A stretch of DNA of 64,000 nt from Aotearoamyces nothofagi (taxonomy: Eukaryota; Ascomycota; Leotiomycetes; Leotiales; Tympanidaceae): positions 253,411 to 317,410 of the forward strand of contig JADDTR010000013.1 in NCBI GenBank assembly GCA_015345905.1, read 5' to 3'. Shown here piece after piece: positions 11,704-22,930 of the stretch. The notes beneath the pieces are model-generated. The model saw only the letters and a list, made by a program, of their open reading frames with translations. It had not been told where the DNA came from and made no database searches. Every line of letters begins with the position of its first letter. Positions within the stretch are counted from its first letter, which is position 1. The translations under genes were made by a program, and so were the position numbers.

Positions 11704-12392
11704 TTCTCTTAGTATGTTGCAGTTGGTCACGTATCTGTCTCGTCACGTCGACTCCTAGGGATGACACGGCCCGGAGCATCCGATGGTCTCGTGTGATGTT
11801 GTATCGTATCAGCAGGCATACGGCACAGTCACTGGCTTGATTGGCAATTTGTAAGGGACATATAGAGCTTAGAATTTGTATTTAAATACGAAGATCGCAG
11901 AGATATATTGTGACTTAATAGCGACGAATGTCTAAGAGAAGGACTAATGAGAGATGCGAATTCATATGCACTCCGATTATTCAATCCACTCCGTCGGATC
12001 ATGTGCTCTGACGTCTCTGCGGCCGCTCTGCCCGCCTCGGGAGAGCTAGAGATGAACGTTATCAACGTCCGTGCCAGTTCGTGCTCCACACGCTGTGCAC
12101 CGAATTCGAAGGACCGCAGTATCTACAGAGTTACGAAGCTCGGTCAGAGGGAGATTGTTGCGAGGGAAATTTGTAGGAAGAGGATTGAGCTTCATTCGCG
12201 GTCGGAAGACATTTGGAAGGGAGTTTGGCTTTGATGCTTACTTTACACGACCGAGAAATATATCAATCGCACCTGCCGCCGACGACAACCGATTCTCTTG
12301 AATGATGGCACGTTAAGCTGCAAAAATTCTACTGCGAACTTCTATACTACGGAGCAGGAGCAGGAAGTTATCGAGAGGCATATGCTGGCACA
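11704..12392. promoter_or_regulatory. Divergent promoter region, SHB17 and small protein
   Basis: 689 bp between two divergently oriented start codons. AT-rich patches lie around 11860-11940. I see no gene here. Open frames of 60-95 codons are present on both strands but lack domains. Confidence 0.45.
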
Positions 12393-12736
12393 ATGTCTCA
12401 AAGACAGAAGATCCGACGTGTAGTCTGGACGGGCGCGATTGCAGCCGTTACTGCTACTGGAGCATGGTATGGCGCCGGATTGAAGACGCAAAGGGAAGCC
12501 CGAGAGGTACGAGCGGCTATAGCCACGACGTTAGCCTGCTTCAAAAGCTAATGGTTGCCCAGGTCGTTTATAAGCGCCGCGAAGCAACAACCGAAGAGAA
12601 GATAGCATATCTCGACGAGCAAAGAGGCGCACTGATAGCAAAGAAGATGGGACTTGAGAGGAAGATCGCGGAATTGGAGGCTAGGAAGAATGGTGCCACG
12701 AGGGCAGAGTCGTATGTTGGAAAGGAAAGGAGGTGA
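12393..12736 (+). CDS. Small protein with N-terminal membrane segment and coiled coil
   Basis: Two exons, 12393-12506 and 12563-12736, encode 95 residues. The intron is 56 bp, with GTACGA donor, GCTAATG branch and CCAG acceptor. Residues 9-27 (VVWTGAIAAVTATGAWYGA) are a likely membrane-spanning or mitochondrial inner-membrane anchor after a short basic start. Residues 45-80 are heptad-like and charged (TTEEKIAYLDEQRGALIAKK), suggesting a coiled coil. I do not recognise the family. Size and layout resemble small mitochondrial assembly or respiratory-complex accessory proteins, but that is inference. Confidence 0.65.
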
Positions 12737-13243
12737 CCTCGTAGAAGGAGCAAAGCAGGACACGAAGTGCTAAAAGTGCAATACCAAAGGCTTCCATAGA
12801 TTGGGTCGAAGCCGTGAAGGAGGACTTACATTATGACGAATACTCCGTTAGGTATTTGTTGAGAAATGCAACGGCATTTACTCTAGGGGTCAGCTATGAC
12901 TGTATAAAGAATGAGGAACATAGCAATATGCCTACAAGGCGATTACTAGCGAATAAAAATTAGTCTTCGAAGTCACGTATTAGTTGACACATTCACGGAT
13001 TTTATTTTGTATTCTTGAATTATCTCCAGGATTGACGTCGTAGCTCTCCGCCAGCCTCAAGGCTAGCTTTACTATCTAATCTTACAAGTTAAAATGAACA
13101 GCCAAGCTGGCTGGATGTATCATCTGGTCTATCTATGATTTCCATAGAGTCTGTACCTACTTGTTTCTTTGGACCATGTCGAATTGCGACGAGAGTATTG
13201 CTAATTCGATGCTTTGCTGCTATACTGTGCTTGGTTGGTATAC
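12737..13243. other. Intergenic region between convergent genes
   Basis: 507 bp, moderately AT-rich, between the 3' ends of the small protein gene and TYW3. Nothing recognisable. Confidence 0.6.
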
Positions 13244-14308
13244 TCAGAATAGATCAGTCTTAATTTCCTCTTTCTCTGGTGATATCTGTTTCAATTCTTG
13301 CCTCCTCTTCAATCCCTCCGCTCTCTTCCTTTCCCGCCTTGTCTCCGGGTCTTCCCAATCACCACCTTCCGCACTTTTCTTTGTCTCTGGGCCACTAGAT
13401 GCTGAATTTCCATCAGACAATAGCTTCCTAAACCTATTGATCCTCTTCGTATTCTCTTTGAACCTCTCGTTTGCAACTACTAATAACCCTTTCAGGTAGC
13501 TTTCGGGAACAACGCACACCCCTTCATAGTCGGCTGCTAGCCAGCCCACAACAGACTCTAGTCCAAGTCCCATGGACCTGATGCCAACCATGGGCGTGGG
13601 CTCTTCGCTGGTAGATGATGTCAAATTTAGAGCACCGCTTTCGCGAAAGCCCGCTTGGAGAGCTGCACTTAGAATAAATTGGGCGTGGGAAAGGGACGCT
13701 GTAAGAACATGGAGAATCTATTGTGGTCAGCAGTTATACCACAATAAACGTTATATCATAGAGTAATAGGGGATCAGTACCATTGGCTCAAATTTGAAAT
13801 GGATCAGTCTCGTCTCGGCAAAAATCTTCAATTCTGGATTCCTTGTAGACATCCCCAGAAATCCTGCAAGATCGTTTTCCATGCATCTTGTTTCTAGTTC
13901 CAACACGGGATCGTGTGTTACAAACAACCATTTCCCACCTCCTCCTTTCCCTCCCACGCCTGCTGGCTTCGCGACAGCCGGTGCGAGTCCACCGTCAGCC
14001 CCGGCCACGTGACTATCCATACCCACATCATCATGGGCTAACTCTTCTGCATCAGCTCTTGAAGACTGATATGCTGTCGTTTTCTGCCCTTCAGCAAATA
14101 CACTAATCCTACCACCACAACTACTCGTTGTTACAAAGCCATCATATGCATTGATTTCATCGATCAAGTCTCTGATCCCTTCATCTATGCTTCCCTTCGG
14201 CGATAAATCGTCATAGTCAGTGACGGGAACGGACAGCGCCGAGAGAATCTTTTCTTTCTTCCGGACGAACGAAGTAGGCAAAACCTGTTGAGGTATTGAG
14301 GATGACAT
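13244..14308 (-). CDS. TYW3: tRNA wybutosine-synthesizing protein 3
   Basis: Two exons on the minus strand, 14308-13781 and 13717-13244, with a 63-bp intron, give 333 residues. The sequence carries the TYW3 core: SPKGSIDEGIRDLIDEIN, then YDGFVTTSSCGGR with the conserved Ser-Ser-Cys-Gly-Gly, then KWLFVTHDP and FKFEPMILHVLTASL rebuilt across the intron, then MVGIRSMGLGLESVVG. TYW3 methylates the N4 position of the wybutosine precursor at G37 of tRNA-Phe in the cytosol. A glycine-rich loop between the SSCGGR and KWLFVTHD parts and a long charged C-terminal tail are additions relative to archaeal members. The acceptor at 13718 was chosen because only it keeps the ILHVLTASLSHAQ frame. Confidence 0.93.
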
Positions 14309-14970
14309 GTTGTGTTGAGAGACCGCACTATGAGTAAAAATGAGGTTGCTATGTACGGCGGGCTAGAGGCGTGAAAAGTGCCGTTTTGAGCTAGGAGGTC
14401 CGTCCGGCTGAAGAAGCATAACACTGGTAAATCAAAATGTCTATATTAGACTGTCTAGTTGGATTTTGGTATCATTTATCATTTGGTTCTCAGATTCATT
14501 GAATCTTGTCATTGTGACGTCTAGTTCCCGTTACAATTAATGTCGCTATTATTTTCTAAGAGCACATCTCAATTAACTTCCAGGGAATCAATTGGATTTT
14601 ATTCTGTTATTCTAGGTATTTAAAATCAAAGGCCACGCATGAACTATTATTCCTCTGCTTTCGAATCTGAGCAAATGAAAGGTCTGGCTTGTTCCACTGC
14701 GTTGAAGCTATGGACTATTGTCTCGCAGAGAACATCTCGTAGAGGCTGTCGACAGGTTATCCGAAAACGAAAATGCACGCAGAAAACTACTACTAAGCTC
14801 TTGCAGACCTAGGACACGTGAGTGTCAAGTTCAACAAACCATGGCTCAGGGAAAAGGAAATAAAATCTATGTAATGCAGAAAGAAAAAGAAAGAATGAAC
14901 ATGCTTCGTCATAGCGGACAAAATCAGATATTGGCGTACGCGCAGAGTCCTGCAGTTTTGCCATAGCGAT
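14309..14970. other. Intergenic region, AT-rich
   Basis: 662 bp between the TYW3 start and the end of the RRM gene, both on the minus strand. Notably AT-rich from 14430 to 14640. No gene supported. Confidence 0.6.
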
Positions 14971-17852
14971 CTACTCTTGCAGGACCTTACGCAGCAGTTT
15001 CTCGATAACATGCCACTCAATTCCACTGATGGTCGAAAGGGACATATGATTAACATGCTCAGGATAATCGATGTAAATGTTGCCAAAGGCCGAGGGTCTA
15101 TCTTGAGCACCATTCGCAGAGCGCTCAGCTAAACTGACCATCGCTGAAGACGTAGTAGCTTCGCGGAGGAGTGCAATATAGTACTATTCATTGTTAGGAT
15201 TTTAAATATAGTATGGTATTTCTTGACTTACAAGAATAACGTCCGCCGACAAGTTGCGCTTAGGGCCAATGGCCTTGAAGACATGCCAATGGTCGGCGAG
15301 AGGAGCTAGACCGGCTGCAGCAGAATCAATGCCGCAGATGAAAGCAATATCGTCCTTCTGGGACTCGGTGAAGCCAGCGCAGTTAAATACTGCACGGTGG
15401 ACTCGCTTAAGAAGTCTCTCATTGATAGAAACGTCTTCGTTCCCATCATTGATTCTGGTTTGGAGTAATTGAACGAGATCACGAGTTGCTTGAAACAAAA
15501 GATCTCGATCTTCCAAAGTGATGTAATCAACCATATGCCATGGAAACTGTGAATGCTTAATTTGGATTTTGTTTCCTGCCTGGACAATAGGCTTACCTTG
15601 ATTAAAGTACTAATCAAGCATTCGAAGGGACGCTGTGGGCACTCTCTTGAGAATGGAGACTTTGAGGATATTAGAGAGTGAAAATATAAGGATGGGTCTG
15701 GTGCTTACTCGCTGTGGTGCCTCGACATGTTTGACAAGCATTACAAGTTCCTCGCGAGTGAGGAAGCCTTTGAAGCCAGTATTATATCTGTCATTTGGGT
15801 CTGTTGGCAGAATCTCAGGTTGTGGACCATCCCATCTAACATTTGTCGCCTTTGGGAAAAGGTCCTTCATTAGTTGTGCATGACCAACGACTTCCAATTC
15901 AACGTGTCGCTCTCCTAGGCGTCCACCTCGTCCACCGGCACGATTCGTATCATAACGATTGACAGAGCTAACAGCTTCATTTATATCCGCAAACTCAACG
16001 TATGCATCCATAGTCTTACTAGTCACACGCTCCATAATGATATGGATTGGTTCCTCCATCTCATTAATCAAACGTGCATTGCGACCAAGAAAGGCCATTA
16101 TCTCTTGACGGGTAACCGAGTAGGGGATCTATTTATGGATTCAGCAGGACTCACACTAAGAATAGGAACTAACATGCTTACATTCGAGATACGCACAACA
16201 CCCGTCAAACCTGGATTTGAGTAAGCACGGGCGGGCTCCATGAAAGGCATATTTCCAGGATCAAAGGCAACCTCGATGCTAGGTTTGATACCGTTTGGAG
16301 CAATAAACGCTAGGTGTCGGCTCGGACCTCCAGGTTGCTGCTGGCCAAAAGTGAGCGGTATTATTGGACCAGAAGGCGGTTGTACAGAGCTAAAGGGGTT
16401 CCTATAAGGACCCGAGCTAGTCGGAGATAGAATATTGAGTTGTGCATTTGCTAGACCTCCAACCGTAACACTGCCGGTCGTGAAGGGATCTAGCCCACCG
16501 TAACTGGCATTTGTAATGCTTTCCTTATAGTTGTCTGTCTGGCATTCAGGTAGGACAGTGTGAGGAGATACGTTGCCAGAGTCACTGGAAGGGGCGGTGC
16601 CACGTGGCCAGAACGCAGGGGGTGGACCTTTTATTGGGTCAATCTTGAAGGACTTGAAAGTATGAGAGACCGACTGGTAACGACGAGACCGAAGAACAGG
16701 AGTGGTCGTTTTATGACCGAATTGGTGAACCGTGACAGGTGTTTGCTTTCTAGGACTTGTTGAGTTATTGCGCGAAGGTGTCTCGATGGTCTTCTTTACA
16801 ACAGCATCTTGAAGGTTAACGGGAAGAGGAGATGATCCTTCCTTGGGAACATGTGGTTGAGTCGATGTTTGAGAGTCTATGTCAAGGTCTGGCGGATTAT
16901 AGGACATATCCTGAGGCTGTACTTGCGTATTGGAATCTGCAGGGTGGTACTGAGAATCGTTTTGTGGGTTACCTGGATTGAAATCCCTAGCACCATAGGT
17001 TTCTACATGAGACTGACCGTTTGGTTCCGAGCCAGAGGAAATATACCGAGTATTCTGTATCGGACCACGATTCTCAAAGTGTTGAGAAGAACTACGTGAG
17101 TTCATCAGCTGTCGGTTTTTCTCAAAGCTGTATGGTTGCCTAGGCCCAGGTAAACGTCGATCAGGACGGGCCAACTCTTGCGATCGAGCAAACATCTGGT
17201 TCTGTTGATTACCATAAACCGGACCAGAGTTACCTTGAGGGTAGCCTTGGGAGTGCGGAGGACCGGCGATATTTAGGCGATCCATTCCAAAGGACTCTGG
17301 ATACTGAACATGATTGTTGACGGGCATGCCATAGACGTTCGATCTATCTTGCTGCTGCATTTGATGAGGGTATTGACTGCCAACTTGCTGATAGTTCATA
17401 GCTAAAGGGTTGTAATGCTCGTCGTGGTAGCCCATCTGAGGTCTTAGATAGGGACTTCCTTGCTGAGGCTGGGACTGGTGGTCTTGTGGAATCGGCAGTT
17501 GCTGTGCATATCCAGCGTGTTCGTTTCTTGATATTGAAGCAAGGTTCTGGTAACCTTGGCTTTCATGCTGTTGATTGGGATATAAAGGTGGTGCCATCGA
17601 TGGTAGTGGGTTGAAAGCCATCTGAGGTGATGGGTAGATCGGTTGTTGAAATGCTTGCTGTGGCAGAGCTGGCGAGTAATCAATGGCAAAGGTATGACCT
17701 TGATGGTCAGGTGGAAGATGATAGGCAAGAGGCACTTGTGAGACGACAGAATCCTGTGAGTTCGCCGAGGGAATGGTTGGCATTCTCGTCACATTATTTG
17801 GGAGCCAATGCTGCCTGGCACCGGCCGGTGGAAGATAACCGCCATTGTCCAT
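14971..17852 (-). CDS. Large RRM-domain RNA-binding protein with Gln/Pro-rich N-terminus
   Basis: Five exons on the minus strand: 17852-16182, 16128-15709, 15659-15597, 15546-15232 and 15183-14971. The introns are only 48-53 bp. The product is 893 residues. Residues 1-540 are Gln/Pro/Asn/Ser-rich and almost certainly disordered. An RRM-like domain starts at about residue 552 with VVRISNIPYSV, the RNP2-like strand, which is rebuilt across intron 1, and continues with AYVEFADINEAVSSV as the RNP1-side strand. It resembles the quasi-RRMs of hnRNP H/F. A conserved helical C-terminal region of about 200 residues follows and I do not recognise it by name. Likely role is mRNA binding or regulation. 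Exon 3 is just 63 bp (21 codons, SPFSRECPQR to STLIK). Confidence 0.85.
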
Positions 17853-18721
17853 CTTGACGTGCGGTGCACCTTGAAACTAGCAAAGCGATGCCAAGATACT
17901 GATCGTAGAAGGTCTTCTATGCTGAGTAGGTTGAAGTGAAGTGTTGATACCTTCAAGAGTGAGAGGTGTAAAGGTCACAGAAGATTTATGACCAAAATAT
18001 AAGTGAAATGGTTCCTTTGAATATTAGTGAATTTTGAAAAGAAGGACAATGCCAGTGAGGTAAACGACTCAGATGCACAAGTGGAGGCAACGTCCTTTGG
18101 TGGAAGATGCAAGCTGTAATAGAGACGATGGCAACGGCGGTACACTGTTAATAGGTGTAACCAGCTGAGTGAATTGTGTTGGTCAGCTACTGTATATGCA
18201 AGGTGATGTTAATGGAACGTTTCTAAAACGTTCACTCAAAGACGAGTTTAGTATACTTAGAACCCATTGGAGTTCCCCTGTTATTTGCACTAGTGTTATT
18301 TGTTAAAGCCTCTACCATGGCGTTACCGATGGATGCTCTGCATATCCAAGATTGCTCCAAAGCAATACCTATATGATCTTTGTAATATACTGTTTATCAG
18401 ATGAAGCTTGAAAACGAGACTTGTCCTGGGAATTGTAATAGCCTCGCCACTCTTTCTTCTAGTCATTGACACCTAGAGATCAATATTATTAAAATGCCTA
18501 AGTTTGGCGGTAGAAATGTTCACTGAGCCAAATTGTTGATCATTCGGATAGGAACTATTATTCTAATTGTCACGAAATTTATGAGCATCGCATCATGAAC
18601 GGGAGGCATCAGGGATTGAAACAACTTTATTGTAACCCAAGAAACGCCAGGCCATATGTCTTTTAGTCCAGCCGTCAGAATGCTATAAGAGGCGAAATAA
18701 ACATTTTGAATGAATCTAATC
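17853..18721. other. Upstream region of the RRM gene
   Basis: 869 bp between the RRM gene start and the ARPC4 stop, both minus strand. AT-rich, probably the promoter and 5' leader of the RRM gene. No gene supported. Confidence 0.55.
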
Positions 18722-19401
18722 TTAATCGAACTGAAAGGGGTCAGTCTTGGTCGTCGTCATTGAAATATTGATGAAAGTTGCACTTACTGGAGTTAGGAAC
18801 GACTCTGCCACGAATCTCGCTCTTGCATTTAACTACGGCCTACTTGTTAGTAACATATTTAATAGGAAAGGATAGCACTGTCTTACAAAGAGTTTCATTT
18901 CCGAAATCTCCTTGTCGACTTCTTCCATAAATTGAATGATGAAGTCAACCAATTTATGCTTTAACATCTCTTCCGTATGGAAATTCGTGATGAGGAAAGA
19001 GATATCATATCCCTTAACCGGTTTTCTTCGCAGAATGAAGAATGCCTCCGCTCTTTGTGTCAAGAACCTTGTGAACTTATGGACTAAGATGTGCTCAATC
19101 TCATCCGCCTGCTTTATCTTGATACTGATTCGTACGCTGTTGATGCTTGGTTCGATGAGAACTCGCTCATTTTCATTTCTTGCGATCGTAAGCGGATTTA
19201 GCAACACTTCAGGAGAGGTTTGCGCTTCGATTTCAGGGACATTGTGTCGCTCAGAGGTTTGGGACGCGAAGTTCGATAAGGTCAGCGCAGATGTTAAGGA
19301 GGATCGCACGGCTTGTAGGTAGGGGCGCAATGATTGAGACTACGGAGGATTAGCATGGACTTCTTGATGAACTTCTAGGAGCAAGAAAATATCAGTACCA
19401 T
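18722..19401 (-). CDS. ARPC4: ARP2/3 complex 20 kDa subunit
   Basis: Four coding exons on the minus strand: 19401-19399, 19339-18887, 18832-18788 and 18730-18722, giving 169 residues, the usual length for ARPC4/Arc19. The sequence is near-invariant for the family: [51 protein letters not shown] and [24 protein letters not shown]4 forms the core of the Arp2/3 complex with ARPC2 and nucleates branched actin at endocytic patches. The first coding exon is only the ATG, with the intron starting immediately after it; the next exon supplies SQSLRPYL. The last two exons are 45 and 9 bp, the final one coding only Phe-Asp-stop. It is head to head with UBP6, with 361 bp between the start codons. Confidence 0.95.
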
Positions 19402-19762
19402 AGCTAGAGCGTCTTAAAACCTCTGTATGCCTGTTCCTGAGCTTAGAGATCGCTGTCGTAGTGGGGTTGCGTCGGTGACGGGACAGCTTGACGTCGCCTA
19501 TCACGCTAGTTAGTCAGCAGCATCCGCCAATCATCGGACTTATGGCCACACACCTATAAATCACTTCAACACTTCCCAAGTTATGTTTGTGCCTTGTATT
19601 CCAGCTTAAGGATAGACTGACTGTTGTGTGAAAGTACTGCAGACCTGCGTAGCTATCACAGAACTTCCTGGAGCACAGTTACAGATATCCGTCCTCTAAG
19701 CACATCTTACAGCTCTTTAACCTACTGGTCTTCCTAGCAGATAGGCAGGAGCAGTCGTAATC
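19402..19762. promoter_or_regulatory. Divergent promoter, ARPC4 and UBP6
   Basis: 361 bp between the two start codons, which must contain both promoters and 5' leaders. No strong TATA box seen. Confidence 0.55.
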
Positions 19763-21572
19763 ATGGCAACAATACCTGGTATGCAGCTGTCCTCACCAAA
19801 ACCACAAAACCATTTTACTCACTCATATCTATGCAGTTATTGTAAAGCATCAAGGCAAGAAGTATGAAGTCGACCTTGACCCCACCTCGGTTGGAGAGGT
19901 ATTCAAATTCCAGCTTTACTCCCTTACTGGCGTCGAACCAGAACGACAGAAGATTCTAGTCAAGGGTGGCCAACTGAAGGATGATACCGACCTGTCGAAG
20001 CTTGGTGCAAAACCTGGACAGACGTTTATGATGATGGGTACGCCAGCTACGAGTGGCGGGGATATCAGCCGGCCGAAGGACACGATCAAGTTTGCGGAGG
20101 ACATGACAGAAGCAGAGCTTGCAAAACAGGAGGGAGCCACGCCCGCTGGTCTACAGAACTTGGGCAACACTTGCTATCTCAACTCAACTTTGCAGACTCT
20201 ACGATCAGTTCCAGAGCTACAACAAGAGCTTCTGAAATACAAGCCAGCATCCGCACCATCTAGTGGTTCACTAGGTGATCTTAGCCAATACGGCATAGGT
20301 TCCAGTTCTCTAGATTTGACGGCCTCGCTTCGGGACCTATACAAGCAAATGGGCGAGACGCAAGAAGGATTCCCGCCACTAGTATTTTTGAACGCATTGA
20401 GAAACCAGTATCCGCAATTCGCACAGAAGGCAAAAAGCGGTAATGGTTACGCACAGCAAGACGCCGAGGAAGCATGGTCACAGATCCTCTCACAGTTACG
20501 CCAAAAGCTAAAGATCAAGAGTGATGGTACAGATAGCTCAAGCGATCTGTCATTCGTTGACAAATATATGGCTGGCAAATTCTCATCAGTCCTAGAATGC
20601 GATGAGCCAGCCGCCAAGGAGCTCGGCGAAGAGCCAATTAAATCAGAGGACTCGTTTCTAAAGCTAGATTGCCACATCAGCGGAAACACCAATCATCTAC
20701 GGGATGGAATCGCTGCAGGTCTAGAGGAAAAGATTGAGAAACGGTCAGAGCTTCTTGGTCGGGATGCCGTGTATACCAAGCGGTCAAAGATTGCACGTCT
20801 GCCAAAATACCTTACTGTACACTTTGTACGGTTCTTCTGGAAGCGAGAAGCTCAAAAGAAAGCCAAGATCATGCGAAAGGTCACCTTCCCACACGAGCTA
20901 GACGTTGTTGAATTCTGCACAGACGAGCTTAAATCAATGTTGATTCCTGTGCGAGACAAGGTCCGTGAAATCCGTAAAGACGTGGAGGATGTCGACCGGG
21001 CACGCAAGCGTCAAAAACGCATACACGATAAGGAAGCGGCAGACAAGGCGGCTGGCATTGTAGACTCTGTATCCGAGTCTTCCAAGAAAGACGAAAAGAA
21101 GGACGAAAAGAAAGACGGAAAAAAGCTAGATGGAAAGTCAAGCACATCCGAAGGCGACGTTGAAATGGCCGATGTCACATACAAGACTGACGCCGAAGTT
21201 GAAGCTGAGCGCGCAGCCTCTATCCTAGCAGCAAAGAAGGAACTCCATGCCCTGATCAACCCCGACCTTGCGAACGACGAAGGAGCCAATAAATCCGGTC
21301 TCTATGAACTTCGCGGCCTCGTCACACATCAAGGCGCCAGCGCCGACAGCGGACACTATACTTCGTACGTCAAGAAGCAAGGTCCACTAGACCCGAAGAC
21401 CGGCAAGAGAGGCGAGGAAGATGGCAAGTGGTGGTGGTTCAACGACGAGAAGGTCTCAGAGGTTGATGCCGAGAAAATCGACACGCTCTCAGGAGGCGGC
21501 GAATCGCACTCTGCATTGATCCTGCTCTACCGCGCCATCCCTCTCCCGTCCATCGATGGTGTCGACGAATAA
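19763..21572 (+). CDS. UBP6: Proteasome-associated ubiquitin carboxyl-terminal hydrolase
   Basis: Two exons, 19763-19778 (16 bp) and 19837-21572, encode 583 residues. The first exon encodes MATIP and the 58-bp intron splits a Val codon. Residues 3-78 form an N-terminal ubiquitin-like domain (PVIVKHQGKKYEVDLD... KVLVKGGQLKD-type), which docks on proteasome subunit Rpn1. The USP domain follows: NLGNTCYLNS has the nucleophile Cys118, and QQDAEEAW, the LPKYLTVHFVRFFW strand, then DSGHYTSYV with catalytic His512 and WWWFNDEKVS. A Lys/Glu/Asp-rich low-complexity insert of about 60 residues lies before the His box. Ubp6/USP14 trims ubiquitin chains from substrates held at the 26S proteasome. Catalytic residues are all present. 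Confidence 0.95.
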
Positions 21573-22219
21573 ACTGGATCTGATGGAATCACGCATTTGG
21601 CGGGCGTTAATAGATCGAGATGGGCCTGAGAGGGCGTGTTGCGGAGGAGGGCTTTATGTATCAAGTAGTCACTAGTTACGCTTCATGAAATCGAGATGAT
21701 AGATCACGTACCTGCGTCGTTCGCGATATCCCGTCCTTACTCCAAGTAATCCCGATCGATATATGACACCTGACGAATCATGCAGTGGATTTTGGAAGGA
21801 CAGCGAGAGGGGGCAGGGCTAGGAGCTGAGGGTGTACGCAGGAGAGCTTTACACAATGGCGAGGGTGAGAGATTCCTGCCACATGGGTTGATAGATGGGG
21901 AGTGTAATGGACTTGTATTTATCTGATTCTCTAGATTTGTCTCTCTTTGTAAGATATATATGTATTGTCCGCCATACGCAATGCCGCAAATCATCTACCA
22001 AACACCAGCAAGCAGCAAGCAGCAAGCAAGCAAACAGAACGAACGCCCCAAAGCCAGCAAGAAAACTGGTGCACCAAGCATTTTACAACCTCGCAGTCGT
22101 GTTTTCGGGACCTGCGTAGCGGAGAGAGAGATATGTCAACGTCGCTCGCATCTAGCTTCGCGGGCACAAACACAGGCCAGAGAGGAGAGATGGGGGGTAG
22201 TAGTGGTGCGCGGCCGGGC
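21573..22219. other. Intergenic region between convergent UBP6 and GNA1
   Basis: 647 bp with a CAGCAAG-rich patch near 22005-22030. No gene supported; overlapping open frames lack domains. Confidence 0.55.
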
Positions 22220-22930
22220 TCAACCGCTCTCATACGCACTGCGGGCTTCCTCGTAGTAATGGGCCATCTCCAGGCCGGCGCGCTTGAAGCCGCACTTGAC
22301 GTAGAAGCCCTCGTTGGCCTCGCTGCAGTCGAGGATGCTCTTGTAGCAGCCGATGTTTGTGGCGATGAAGTCGAGGGCCTGGATGATCTTGAGACCGAGT
22401 TTCTTGCCTTGCTGGTCTTTGGTCACGGCGATGTCTTCGATGTGCCCGACGATGCCGAGGTTGTGGATGCTGGGGGGGAGGGACGTTAGTGGTGGGGTCG
22501 GAGGGTGGGGAGGGGAGGGAGCGAGGAGGGGGACTGGATGCTGCGCAGAAGAGGTCGCAAGCTTCCAGATCCCGGCGCAGTGCTGATTTGATGGGCTGCA
22601 GGGAAGAATTGAGATGTCAACTCACAACTTCCTCTCCACAATCAGCGCCCCGGTGCCCACAATGCGCTCTCCATCATCCACAACTAGGATATAATACCCG
22701 CCCTTGCCCTGCGTGTCCATCCACTCAAACCTCTCGTCCCACATCTGCTCCGTCACATCGCCCACCGTCGTCAGCACGCGCAGGCAGTCCAAGAAGCCCT
22801 TTGCGAAATCGCCCTTCTCCACCGCGCGCATCGTGTACGACGCGGGCAGCGACGCTGCGACTGTGGGCGAGATGAGGGACGGCGAGAAGAGACCGCTGAA
22901 CGGGGGTGTGGGCTGGCGTGGGGCGGACAT
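22220..22930 (-). CDS. GNA1: Glucosamine 6-phosphate N-acetyltransferase
   Basis: Two exons on the minus strand, 22930-22626 and 22469-22220, with a 156-bp intron (CTAAC branch), give 184 residues. A GNAT fold is clear: YTMRAVEKGDFAKGFLDCL, YYILVVDDGERIVGTGALIVERKFIHNLGIVGHIEDIAV (the acceptor-site strand, rebuilt across the intron), then KDQQGKKLGLKII, the acetyl-CoA pyrophosphate loop, and YKSILDCSEANEGFYVKCGF. Gna1 makes N-acetylglucosamine-6-phosphate, a committed step toward UDP-GlcNAc for chitin, N-glycans and GPI anchors. The N-terminal about 30 residues are a Pro/Ser-rich extension, typical of filamentous fungi. Confidence 0.94.

Noticed and set aside
15597-15708. Simple read-through of RRM gene exons 2 to 4
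   Set aside because: Creates stops; the GTAAG/AG pairs keep a continuous frame.
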